Shown here: positions 1 to 5,398 of the stretch, one piece after another
Position numbering within the stretch: the first letter of the stretch is position 1
Layout: every line of letters starts with the position of its first letter
Source: Rhodospirillales bacterium
GTDB lineage: Bacteria > Pseudomonadota > Alphaproteobacteria > Acetobacterales > Acetobacteraceae
Length of the DNA stretch: 5,996 bases
Reading direction: 5' to 3'
Assembly: GCA_015654825.1 (NCBI GenBank)
Contig: JAATGE010000637.1
Span: 1-5,996 of the forward strand
Position numbers and translations under genes: made by a program
Notes under the pieces: model-generated
The model's input: the letters and a program-made list of their open reading frames with translations, nothing else
Databases searched by the model: none
Told to the model about the DNA's origin: nothing

Positions 1-610
1 CCATCAGCGCGGCCTTGTTGTGCAGGCGGCCGGCGGTATCGATCAGCAGCACGTCGGCGCGCTCCGCCTGCGCGCGCGTCAGCGCATCGAATGCCAGGCC
101 CGCGGCATCGGCGTTCGGCGGGCCGGCGACGACCGGCGCACCCGTTCGCTCACCCCAGATCTGCAACTGCTCCACCGCGGCGGCGCGGAATGTATCGCCC
201 GCCACCAGCACGGCGCGTTTTCCCTCCTGCTTGTACTGCAGTGCCATCTTGCCGATCGTCGTGGTTTTGCCGGTGCCGTTCACGCCGACCACCAGCACCA
301 CGTGCGGCTTGCGCGCCGGGTCGAGCAGCAGTGGCTTCGCCACGGGTACCAGGATTTTCGCGATCTCTTCCGCCAGCGCGGTGCGCACCTCGTCGTCCGT
401 TACCTCGCGGCCGAAACGGGTACGGCGGAATTCGGCGATTATGCGTCGGGCGACCGCCGGGCCCAGATCGGCCGTGATCAGCACTTCCTCCAGCTCTTCG
501 AGCGCCGCGTCGTCGAGCTTGCGACGGGTAAAAGCCCCGGTGATACCGGCGGAGATTTTTTGTGTGCTGCGGGAAAGCCCTTCCTTCAGGCGCGAAAAAA
601 AACCGGCCAT
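1..610 (-). CDS. ftsY: Signal recognition particle receptor FtsY (partial, C-terminus beyond window)
   Basis: FtsY is the SRP-receptor GTPase. It docks ribosome-SRP complexes at the cytoplasmic membrane for co-translational insertion of membrane proteins. The visible 203 residues start [15 protein letters not shown] helical N domain follows (about 30-95, with the LEELEEVLITADLG signature at 37-50), then the front half of the SRP-type G domain: P-loop GVNGTGKTTT (109-118), DTFRAAA (139-145) and DTAGR (191-195). The distal G-domain motifs and the C-terminus lie outside the window. The long acidic A domain of E. coli FtsY is absent, and the protein starts almost directly with an amphipathic membrane-binding segment, as in many alphaproteobacteria. 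The ATG shares its A with the mtaB stop (TGATG), so translation is probably coupled; no clear Shine-Dalgarno precedes it. A run of eight T lies in codons 3-6 and the frame stays intact. The identification is firm. Confidence 0.96.
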   Translation of the reverse strand, partial: MAGFFSRLKEGLSRSTQKISAGITGAFTRRKLDDAALEELEEVLITADLGPAVARRIIAEFRRTRFGREVTDDEVRTALAEEIAKILVPVAKPLLLDPARKPHVVLVVGVNGTGKTTTIGKMALQYKQEGKRAVLVAGDTFRAAAVEQLQIWGERTGAPVVAGPPNADAAGLAFDALTRAQAERADVLLIDTAGRLHNKAALM

Positions 611-1833
611 CAGGCGGCCACGGCCAGCACGCCGCGCGCATCGGCGCTGGTAATCCGCGCCCGCATCAATCGCCCGGGTGCGCCCGCGACACGCACCGGC
701 GCGAAATGCTCGGTGTGGCCGCCAAGCTCCGTTTCGCCCAGCACAGCGGCCTCGTGCCCGATCAGGCTCGCATGGAACCTGGCTGCATTTTCCGCCCCCG
801 CCTCGCGCAGCCGCGCCGCGCGTTCACGCCGCAACACCATCGACACCGCCGGCATGCGCGCCGCCGGCGTATCGGGCCGCTCGCTGTAGGGAAACACATG
901 CACGTAGGGAATCCCCGCCTCCCGCACAAAATCCAGCGTGTCCTGAAACATCGCTTCCGTTTCGGTAGGAAAACCGGCGATCAGGTCGGCGCCGAGCGCG
1001 ATCCCCGGCCGCAGCGCCCGCGCGCGCGCCACCACCTCCGTGGCCTGCGCACGGCTGTGCCGCCGTTTCATCCGCTTCAGTACCATATCGTTCGCCGCCT
1101 GTAGCGACAAATGCAGATGCGGCATCAGCCGCGCATCTTCCGCGATCACGCGCCACAGATCGTCATCGATCGCGGCCGGATCCAGGCTGGAAAGCCGCAA
1201 ACGCGGCAATTCCGGCACCAGCGCCAGCAGCCGCCGCACCATTTGCCCCAGGCGCGGCGCACCGGGCAGATCGCTGCCAAAACTGGCAATATCGACGCCG
1301 CTCAACACCACCTCATTGAACCCCGCCGCCACCAGCGTGCGCACCTGATCGACGATGGCGCCGATCGGCACGCTGCGGTTCGGTCCGCGCCCAAACGGAA
1401 TGACACAGAACGTGCACCGATGGTCGCACCCCTGCTGCACCTGCACGAACGCGCGCGCCCGCCCGGAAAATTCGGTCACCAGATGCGCCGCCGTCTCGCG
1501 CGCCAGCATGATATCGCTGACCGAACTCGCCGCGCCCGCGACCCACGTCTCCGCCAGCAATTTTTCGGTGTTGCCCACCACGCGGCTGACGCCGGGCAGT
1601 GCCGCCCAGCGCGCCGGCGCGATCTGCGCCGCACACCCGGTCACCACGATCTCCGCGCCCGGCCGCTCCCGCGCCGCGCGCCGTATCGCCTGGCGCGCCT
1701 GGCGCTCCGCTTCCGCGGTCACGGCGCAGGTGTTCACCACCACGATGTTGTCCAGGTGGCCGGCATGCGCCCGCATCACCTCGCTCTCGTAGGTGTTCAG
1801 CCGGCAGCCAAAGGTCAGAAAATCCGCGCTCAT
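610..1833 (-). CDS. mtaB: tRNA t6A37 C2-methylthiotransferase MtaB
   Basis: MtaB is a radical-SAM methylthiotransferase that converts t6A37 to ms2t6A37 in tRNAs reading ANN codons, acting in the cytoplasm. The 407-residue product has the three family modules. The N-terminal methylthiotransferase domain carries Cys10 (in [12 protein letters not shown]), Cys36 (NTC) and Cys67 (TGC), which bind the auxiliary iron-sulfur cluster. The radical-SAM core carries CDHRCTFC (Cys136, Cys140, Cys143). A TRAM-like RNA-binding domain fills roughly the last 55 residues. The GCRLN form of the first cysteine motif points to MtaB rather than MiaB or RimO. The start [13 protein letters not shown] is the only sensible one: the ATG sits in a 4-base ATGA overlap with the dapF stop, while any longer reading runs antiframe through dapF. 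No Shine-Dalgarno is visible, so translation probably depends on coupling to dapF. All expected catalytic cysteines are present. Confidence 0.95.
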   Translation of the reverse strand: MSADFLTFGCRLNTYESEVMRAHAGHLDNIVVVNTCAVTAEAERQARQAIRRAARERPGAEIVVTGCAAQIAPARWAALPGVSRVVGNTEKLLAETWVAGAASSVSDIMLARETAAHLVTEFSGRARAFVQVQQGCDHRCTFCVIPFGRGPNRSVPIGAIVDQVRTLVAAGFNEVVLSGVDIASFGSDLPGAPRLGQMVRRLLALVPELPRLRLSSLDPAAIDDDLWRVIAEDARLMPHLHLSLQAANDMVLKRMKRRHSRAQATEVVARARALRPGIALGADLIAGFPTETEAMFQDTLDFVREAGIPYVHVFPYSERPDTPAARMPAVSMVLRRERAARLREAGAENAARFHASLIGHEAAVLGETELGGHTEHFAPVRVAGAPGRLMRARITSADARGVLAVAA

Positions 1834-2648
1834 GGCGGGTAGGTAGCCAGATCGACGCTGCCTTGAAAGGCCAGCACCGCGGGTCCCGTCATCAGCACAT
1901 GCCCATCCGGCCGCCACTCGATGGTCAGCACCCCGCCATCCAGTTCCAGCACGGCCCGCCGCCCGGTCAGGCCGCGGCGGTGCGCATTGACCAGTGCCGC
2001 ACAGGCGCCACTGCCGCAGGCAAGCGTCAGGCCGGCCCCGCGCTCCCATACGCGCAGCCGGATCCGGTCGGGCGCCACCACCTGAGCGAAACCCACATTG
2101 GCGCGCTCGGGAAAAATGGGATGGTGTTCGAGCAGCGGACCGAGTGCCGTGACCGGTGCCGCGGCCAGATTTTCCACAAACAAGGTCGCATGCGGGTTGC
2201 CCATGCTGACCGCGGCGGGCCGGCCCTCGATTGGCAGGGCCAGGGTGTCGGCCGCCTCCGCCAGGGGAATTTCCTGCCAATCGAGCCGCGCGGCGCCCAT
2301 GTCCACGGTCACGCCGGCCTCGCCGACCACCGCCGGCAACAAGCCGGAAACCGTCTGGATCACGTAGCCGCGGCGGCCGCTCTCGCCGTGCAGCAGCCAT
2401 GCGACGCACCGTGTCGCGTTGCCGCACGCGCCGGCCTCTGACCCGTCGGCGTTGTGGATGCGCATGAACACGTCGGCCCCGTCGGCGCCAGGCTGCTCCA
2501 GCGTAATGAGCTGGTCGCAGCCAATGCCGGTATGCCGGTCGGCCAGTGCCGCGATCCGCGCCGGAGCTAGCGGGAGTCCACCCGCGCGGGCGTCCATCAC
2601 GACAAAATCGTTGCCGGCGCCGTGCATCTTGCGAAACGGGGTGAGCAT
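1830..2648 (-). CDS. dapF: Diaminopimelate epimerase DapF
   Basis: DapF is the cofactor-independent epimerase that converts LL- to meso-diaminopimelate, the last shared step before lysine and the peptidoglycan cross-linking residue; it is cytosolic. The 272-residue product is of normal length. It shows the N-terminal [11 protein letters not shown] (5-15), substrate-binding [16 protein letters not shown] (66-81) with catalytic Cys75, SMGNPH (148-153), ERGAG (202-206) and the second catalytic cysteine, Cys211, in LACGSGAC (209-216). Both halves of the two-base racemase mechanism are therefore intact. ATG at 2648 is chosen because [15 protein letters not shown] matches the family N-terminus. The frame stays open far upstream, but only as antisense of the neighbouring gene. 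No Shine-Dalgarno lies upstream; a TATAGC box ends six bases before the ATG, which suggests a leaderless transcript. It is the first gene of dapF-mtaB-ftsY, an arrangement I recall from many alphaproteobacteria. Confidence 0.97.
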   Translation of the reverse strand: MLTPFRKMHGAGNDFVVMDARAGGLPLAPARIAALADRHTGIGCDQLITLEQPGADGADVFMRIHNADGSEAGACGNATRCVAWLLHGESGRRGYVIQTVSGLLPAVVGEAGVTVDMGAARLDWQEIPLAEAADTLALPIEGRPAAVSMGNPHATLFVENLAAAPVTALGPLLEHHPIFPERANVGFAQVVAPDRIRLRVWERGAGLTLACGSGACAALVNAHRRGLTGRRAVLELDGGVLTIEWRPDGHVLMTGPAVLAFQGSVDLATYPP

Positions 2649-2660
2649 CGCGGTGCTATA
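2649..2660 (-). promoter_or_regulatory. Candidate -10 element giving a leaderless dapF transcript
   Basis: Read on the minus strand, TATAGC (2660 to 2655) is followed by six bases and then the dapF ATG. A sigma-70-type start would therefore fall at or next to the A of the start codon. Seventeen bases further upstream lies TTCCTT (2683 to 2678), a poor -35 match. The missing Shine-Dalgarno in front of dapF agrees with leaderless translation, which is common in alphaproteobacteria. CTATAG is symmetric, so the box could serve the opposite strand instead. This is inference from spacing only. Confidence 0.35.
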
Positions 2661-2680
2661 GGGACACGGGCCCCAGGAAG

Positions 2681-2705
2681 GAAGGCCGCCCGGCCCCTGG
2701 CCTTC
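2681..2705. repeat. 7-bp inverted repeat in the divergent dapF/NRDE-gene spacer
   Basis: GAAGGCC (2681-2687) and GGCCTTC (2699-2705) are perfect inverted copies separated by 11 GC-rich bases. They sit between the two divergent start codons, where an operator for both genes would be expected. The repeat could also be a GC-rich intergenic hairpin of no regulatory role. A short CCAGG/CCTGG pair (2673-2677 and 2696-2700) could form a competing stem. Confidence 0.4.
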
Positions 2706-2732
2706 GCGCCGTCCGCTGCCCATACACGCCTG

Positions 2733-3443
2733 ATGTGCACGCTTGTCCTGCTTCACCGCCCCGGCGCCGACTGGCCCCTGCTGCTGGCGGCCAACCGCGA
2801 TGAGATGCTGGCCCGTCCGTGGCTGAAGCCGGCGCGCCACTGGCCGGCTCAGCCGGACGTCGTGGGGGGCCTCGACACGCTCGCGGGCGGCACCTGGCTG
2901 GCGCTGAATGGCGCCGGGATGGTGGTTGGCGTGCTGAACCGCACCGGCTCGCTGGGGCCTGCCGCCGGCAAGCGCAGTCGCGGCGAACTGCCGCTGCTGG
3001 CGCTGCGCCACAGCAACGCCGCGGAAGCCGCGGCGGCGATCGCGGCGTTGGATGGCGCTGCATGGCGCAGTTTTAATCTCGTCATCGCCGATACCGAGGC
3101 CGCCTTCTTCGTTCGGGGCCTGGGTGAAGGCGCCATCGAAATGGCAGCCCTGCCGCCCGGCCTGAGCATGGTTACGAATACCGAGCCCAACGATCTGGCG
3201 CACCCGCGTATCGCCCGTCACCTGCCGCGCTTCGTCGTGGCGGCGCCACCCTCGCCACCGGACTGGGGCGCCTGGCCGAGGCTGTTGGGCGACGCTGACG
3301 GGCCGTGGAGCGCGACCCTGAATGTCCCTGATACCAATGGGTTCGGCACCGCAAGCAGCGCCCTGATTGGCGTGGCGCCGGGGCGGGTGAGCTTTCTGTT
3401 TGCTGCGGGAGCGCCGGATTTGGCGCCGTTTGAAGCAGTTTAA
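2733..3443 (+). CDS. NRDE/TANGO2-family protein (Ntn-hydrolase-like)
   Basis: This 236-residue protein belongs to the NRDE (TANGO2) family, whose bacterial members have no settled biochemical role; the eukaryotic relative TANGO2 is linked to Golgi/mitochondrial and lipid or haem metabolism. Visible family signatures are MCTL at the N-terminus, AANRDE (19-24), GGTW (52-55), GVLNR (66-70), SRGEL (82-86), FNLV (115-118) and TNTEPND (149-155). The family begins Met-Cys, so after methionine removal Cys2 would be N-terminal, as in N-terminal nucleophile hydrolases; that catalytic idea is inference. ATG at 2733 is chosen because it creates this Met-Cys start, although the frame stays open upstream to 2622, over the dapF 5' end. 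No Shine-Dalgarno precedes it. There is no signal peptide or membrane segment, so it is probably cytosolic. It is divergent from dapF, and no neighbour explains its job. Confidence 0.9.
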   Translation: MCTLVLLHRPGADWPLLLAANRDEMLARPWLKPARHWPAQPDVVGGLDTLAGGTWLALNGAGMVVGVLNRTGSLGPAAGKRSRGELPLLALRHSNAAEAAAAIAALDGAAWRSFNLVIADTEAAFFVRGLGEGAIEMAALPPGLSMVTNTEPNDLAHPRIARHLPRFVVAAPPSPPDWGAWPRLLGDADGPWSATLNVPDTNGFGTASSALIGVAPGRVSFLFAAGAPDLAPFEAV

Positions 3444-3503
3444 GTCCGGTCCAACGATGGGGCTCAGGGTCGATGCCGGTCTCGGAACCAACAAAATTGG
3501 GGT

Positions 3504-3546
3504 CTGGGGCCATCGTGCGCAGCACGCTCTCGCGTGACGGCCCCAG
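3504..3546. repeat. Long GC-rich hairpin, possible terminator or intergenic repeat
   Basis: CTGGGGCC (3504-3511) and GGCCCCAG (3539-3546) pair perfectly over 8 bp. After one mismatch, 3513-3519 and 3531-3537 extend the stem by seven pairs (two of them G-U), leaving an 11-base loop. A nested 5-bp hairpin, CGTGC/GCACG (3514-3518 and 3522-3526), can form instead. No T-tract follows, so it is not a classical intrinsic terminator. Its place 60 bases after the NRDE stop codon fits a 3'-end structure or a dispersed palindromic element. Confidence 0.5.
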
Positions 3547-3549
3547 CTT

Positions 3550-3587
3550 GGTCCAGGGGCAGAGTCCCTGGCCTTAGCTTGCTTTCC
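3550..3587 (+). terminator. Terminator-like hairpin with a weak T-rich tail
   Basis: CCAGGG (3553-3558) pairs with CCCTGG (3566-3571) around a 7-base loop, and a flanking GG/CC pair (3550-3551 with 3572-3573) is separated by one bulged T. The bases after the stem, TTAGCTTGCTTT (3574-3585), are T-enriched but broken by G and C. It would end transcription from the NRDE gene, upstream of the likely purC promoter. The tail is too poor for a confident call. Confidence 0.4.
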
Positions 3588-3603
3588 CCCAAGCCGGCAC
3601 CAC

Positions 3604-3613
3604 TGCTATAGCA
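3604..3613 (+). promoter_or_regulatory. Candidate -10 region for the purC operon (TGCTATAGCA palindrome)
   Basis: TGCTATAGCA is a perfect 10-bp palindrome 50 bases before the purC ATG. Its GCTATAGC core is close to the alphaproteobacterial -10 consensus GCTANAWC described in Caulobacter. No strong -35 sits at a normal distance: CTTTCC (3582-3587) is 17 bases before GCTATA but a poor match, and TTGCTT (3579-3584) is 20 or more bases away. It is the most promoter-like site before purC, but the call rests on one box. Confidence 0.4.
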
Positions 3614-3649
3614 ACCAGCCGGCGCCGCCCTGCGCCGCGGCCCTATCAC

Positions 3650-3654
3650 AAGGA
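3650..3654 (+). promoter_or_regulatory. Ribosome binding site of purC
   Basis: AAGGA lies eight bases before the purC ATG and is the clearest Shine-Dalgarno sequence in the window. It supports the chosen purC start. Its strength contrasts with dapF, mtaB, ftsY and the NRDE gene, which show none. Confidence 0.75.
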
Positions 3655-3662
3655 CTCCCCCC

Positions 3663-4427
3663 ATGGCCCGCCGCCGCCAGCTCTACGAGGGCAAAGCGAA
3701 GATCCTGTTCGAGGGACCCGAGCCGGGCACCCTCGTGCAGTATTTCAAGGACGACGCGACTTCCGGCAACGGCGCCAAGAAGGGCACCATCACCGGCAAG
3801 GGCGTGCTGAACAACCGCATCAGCGAGTATCTGATGATGCGGCTCGGCGAAATCGGCATCCCGACCCATTTCGTGCGCCGCCTGAACATGCGCGAGCAGC
3901 TGATCCGCGAAGTGGAAATCATCCCGCTCGAGATCGTGGTGCGCAATGTCGCCGCGGGCTCGCTGTGCACGCGCCTGGGCATTCCCGAAGGCACTCGCCT
4001 GCCGCGCAGCATCATCGAGTATTACTACAAGAACGATACGCTTGGCGATCCGCTGGTCGCCGAGGAGCATATCACGGCGTTTGGCTGGGCCAACACGATG
4101 GATATGGACGACATCGTGGCCCTGACGTTGCGCATCAACGATTTCCTGACCGGGCTGTTCCTCGGCGTCGGCATTACGCTGGTGGATTTCAAGCTCGAGT
4201 TCGGCCGGCTGTGGGAGGACGAGGATATGCGGATCGTTCTCGCCGACGAAATCAGCCCGGACAATTGCCGCCTGTGGGATGTCCGCACCAACGAAAAGAT
4301 GGACAAGGACCGCTTCCGCCGCGACCTCGGAAAAGTCGAGGAGGCTTACCAGGAAGTCGCGAAGCGCCTCGGCATTCTGCCGGAAGCCGGCACCCGCGAC
4401 ATGAAGGGACCGGAGCTGATGCAGTGA
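3663..4427 (+). CDS. purC: SAICAR synthetase PurC
   Basis: PurC (phosphoribosylaminoimidazole-succinocarboxamide synthase) joins CAIR and aspartate with ATP to give SAICAR, a step of de novo purine synthesis in the cytosol. The 254-residue product has the usual single-domain bacterial length. Family motifs run in order: [10 protein letters not shown] (7-16) for the nucleotide-binding loop, [13 protein letters not shown] (28-40), [16 protein letters not shown] (85-100), the signature LVDFKLEFG (173-181), and [14 protein letters not shown] (193-206) with acidic metal/substrate residues. No key segment is missing. The start is supported by the AAGGA site and by the family-typical N-terminus. It is the first gene of a five-gene plus-strand run, and its stop overlaps the purS start in GTGA. 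Confidence 0.98.
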   Translation: MARRRQLYEGKAKILFEGPEPGTLVQYFKDDATSGNGAKKGTITGKGVLNNRISEYLMMRLGEIGIPTHFVRRLNMREQLIREVEIIPLEIVVRNVAAGSLCTRLGIPEGTRLPRSIIEYYYKNDTLGDPLVAEEHITAFGWANTMDMDDIVALTLRINDFLTGLFLGVGITLVDFKLEFGRLWEDEDMRIVLADEISPDNCRLWDVRTNEKMDKDRFRRDLGKVEEAYQEVAKRLGILPEAGTRDMKGPELMQ

Positions 4428-4666
4428 GGGCGACCGTTACTGTCAACCTGAAGGAAGGCGTGCTGGACCCGCAGGGCAAGGCGATCGAGCACGCCTTGCA
4501 TAATCTGGGATTTTCCAATGTTGCCGAGGTGCGGGCCGGAAAAGTCATCAGCTTCCTGATCGACGGCACGGACGAAGCCGCGGCGCGAGCGCAAGCGGTC
4601 GAAATGGCACGCAAGCTGCTGGCTAACACCGTCATTGAACGTTTTGATGTAGAGGTGCATCCGTGA
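4424..4666 (+). CDS. purS: Phosphoribosylformylglycinamidine synthase subunit PurS
   Basis: PurS is the small structural subunit of the three-part FGAM synthase (PurS-PurQ-PurL) used by Gram-positives, archaea and alphaproteobacteria; it bridges the glutaminase PurQ and the small PurL so that ammonia can pass between them. The product has 80 residues, normal for PurS. It shows the N-terminal strand [19 protein letters not shown], a middle stretch [20 protein letters not shown] and the C-terminal [13 protein letters not shown]. The start is a GTG (4424-4426) in a 4-base GTGA overlap with the purC stop; GGAG at 4412-4415, eight bases upstream, supports it. The longer open frame upstream is only a shadow of purC. 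purQ, often the next gene, does not follow here. Confidence 0.95.
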   Translation: MRATVTVNLKEGVLDPQGKAIEHALHNLGFSNVAEVRAGKVISFLIDGTDEAAARAQAVEMARKLLANTVIERFDVEVHP

Positions 4667-5001
4667 GGCCCATCGTTACTCGCCTGCCCATTGTTGCCTG
4701 CCTGCTGGCACTGACCGCCCTGCCCGCCGCCGCCGCGCCCCGGCTGGATGGCAACGCCCTGCTTGCCCGCTGCAGCACCGGCGACGTCAAGGGCTGCGTC
4801 ACCTATCTTGAGGGATTTGCCGCAGCGCTCACGGTTATCCCGGATGCGGCGCGGCCGGCCTGCGTCCCACCGTCGGTGACCGGGCCGCAGATGCGCGACG
4901 TGGTGATCCAGTTTCTTCGCAGCGATCCCGGCCAGCGGCAGTTGCCGGCAGCAGGGTTGATCGTGCGCGCCTACGCCCGCGCGTGGGCCTGCCACAAATA
5001 G
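4663..5001 (+). CDS. Secreted four-cysteine protein, Rap1a/Tai immunity-like
   Basis: This 112-residue product looks like the Rap1a/Tai family, whose known members are periplasmic immunity proteins that neutralise type VI secretion peptidoglycan amidase effectors. A signal peptide is visible: Arg2 and Arg7, hydrophobic LPIVACLLALTAL (8-20), then an Ala-rich stretch with probable cleavage after residue 23-25. The mature part has four cysteines (37, 45, 67, 110), enough for two disulfides. Its pattern recalls the family: CVTYLEGF (45-52), CVPPSVTGPQ (67-76), VVIQFLRSDP (80-89), then a helix ending in AWAC. The GTG start overlaps the purS stop in GTGA, with AGAGG (4651-4655) seven bases upstream. 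No effector, amidase or secretion gene lies nearby, so an immunity role here is doubtful; a general periplasmic role is equally possible. Family assignment is from remembered pattern only. Confidence 0.75.
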   Translation: MRPIVTRLPIVACLLALTALPAAAAPRLDGNALLARCSTGDVKGCVTYLEGFAAALTVIPDAARPACVPPSVTGPQMRDVVIQFLRSDPGQRQLPAAGLIVRAYARAWACHK

Positions 5002-5017
5002 AGAGGCCGCCGGCACC

Positions 5018-5395
5018 GTGCGCATTTATTCCGGGTCCAGCTTCGAGACCGACATCGGCTACGCCCGCGCCGTGGTAGATGGCGACACGGTTTATGTGAG
5101 CGGTACCACAGGTTTCGATTACGAGACGATGTCGATCGCGCCGGATGTCGTGTCGCAGTGCGCACAGGCACTGCGGAACATCGAATGGACGCTGGCCCAG
5201 GCCGGAACCGGGCTGCGCGACGTGGTGCGGGTGCGCTATCTGCTGCCGGACCGCGCGGATTTTCCGCCCTGCTGGAAACTGTTGCGCGAGGCGTTCGGCG
5301 CCGCCTCGCCGGCCGCCACCATGATGGTGGTGGGCCTCACCGATCCGCGGATGAAAATCGAGATCGAGGTTACGGCGCGGCGGCCGGCTGCCTAG
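5018..5395 (+). CDS. RidA-family (YjgF/UK114) protein lacking the canonical catalytic arginine
   Basis: RidA proteins form small trimers; the canonical enzyme hydrolyses reactive 2-aminoacrylate imines. This 125-residue protein spans one complete domain: GYARAVVDGDTVYVSGTTG (14-32), a helix with QALRNIEWTLAQAG (50-63), DVVRVRYLL (68-76), and the C-terminal SPAATMMVVGLTDPRMKIEIEV (97-118). In active RidA the last block reads PAR, and that Arg contacts the substrate carboxylate. Here the matching residue is Ala100, while the Glu 15 residues later (Glu115) is kept. It therefore belongs with the Arg-less Rid subfamilies and probably does not have standard imine deaminase activity. The start is GTG at 5018; MRIYSGSSFE fits relatives I recall, and GAGAGG (5001-5006) lies 11 bases upstream. 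It is 16 bases after the Rap1a-like gene and 3 bases before the DUF445 gene. Confidence 0.92.
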   Translation: MRIYSGSSFETDIGYARAVVDGDTVYVSGTTGFDYETMSIAPDVVSQCAQALRNIEWTLAQAGTGLRDVVRVRYLLPDRADFPPCWKLLREAFGAASPAATMMVVGLTDPRMKIEIEVTARRPAA

Positions 5396-5398
5396 GGG

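Larger units (their letters stand above)
3444..3662. other. Intergenic region between the NRDE gene and purC
   Basis: These 219 bases contain no convincing gene. The first 60 bases show nothing recognisable. Then come two GC-rich hairpins, a 10-bp TATA-like palindrome and the purC ribosome binding site, each listed separately. The likely reading is the end of the NRDE transcript followed by the purC operon promoter. Confidence 0.7.

Noticed and set aside
15..889. Plus-strand open frames opposite ftsY and the end of mtaB
   Set aside because: The minus strand carries complete FtsY P-loop and MtaB TRAM features. The plus-strand translations are compositionally biased and have no recognisable motif.
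1111..1842. Plus-strand open frame of 243 codons opposite mtaB
   Set aside because: It lies wholly antisense to the radical-SAM core with its CxxxCxxC motif. Its translation is Arg/His/Pro-rich with no family features.
2622..2732. Upstream extension of the NRDE frame
   Set aside because: It overlaps the dapF 5' end and would bury the Cys that is N-terminal in this family. The start at 2733 gives the expected Met-Cys.
2649..3494. N-terminal extension of the dapF frame across the NRDE gene
   Set aside because: The extension matches no DapF feature and lies antisense to a well-supported gene. DapF normally starts right before [11 protein letters not shown].
3540..3560. A purC attenuator or riboswitch built from the alternative pairing
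   Set aside because: The likely purC promoter lies downstream of these stems, so the purC mRNA would not contain them. No known purine riboswitch core was seen.
3606..4070. Minus-strand open frame opposite purC
   Set aside because: It is fully antisense to the conserved PurC N-terminal half, has no ribosome binding site and matches no family I know.
4663..5001. Reading the Rap1a-like gene as half of a toxin-immunity or new defence pair
   Set aside because: No effector, toxin or secretion gene is adjacent. The neighbours are purine and housekeeping-type genes, so a defence-system claim is not supported by the window.
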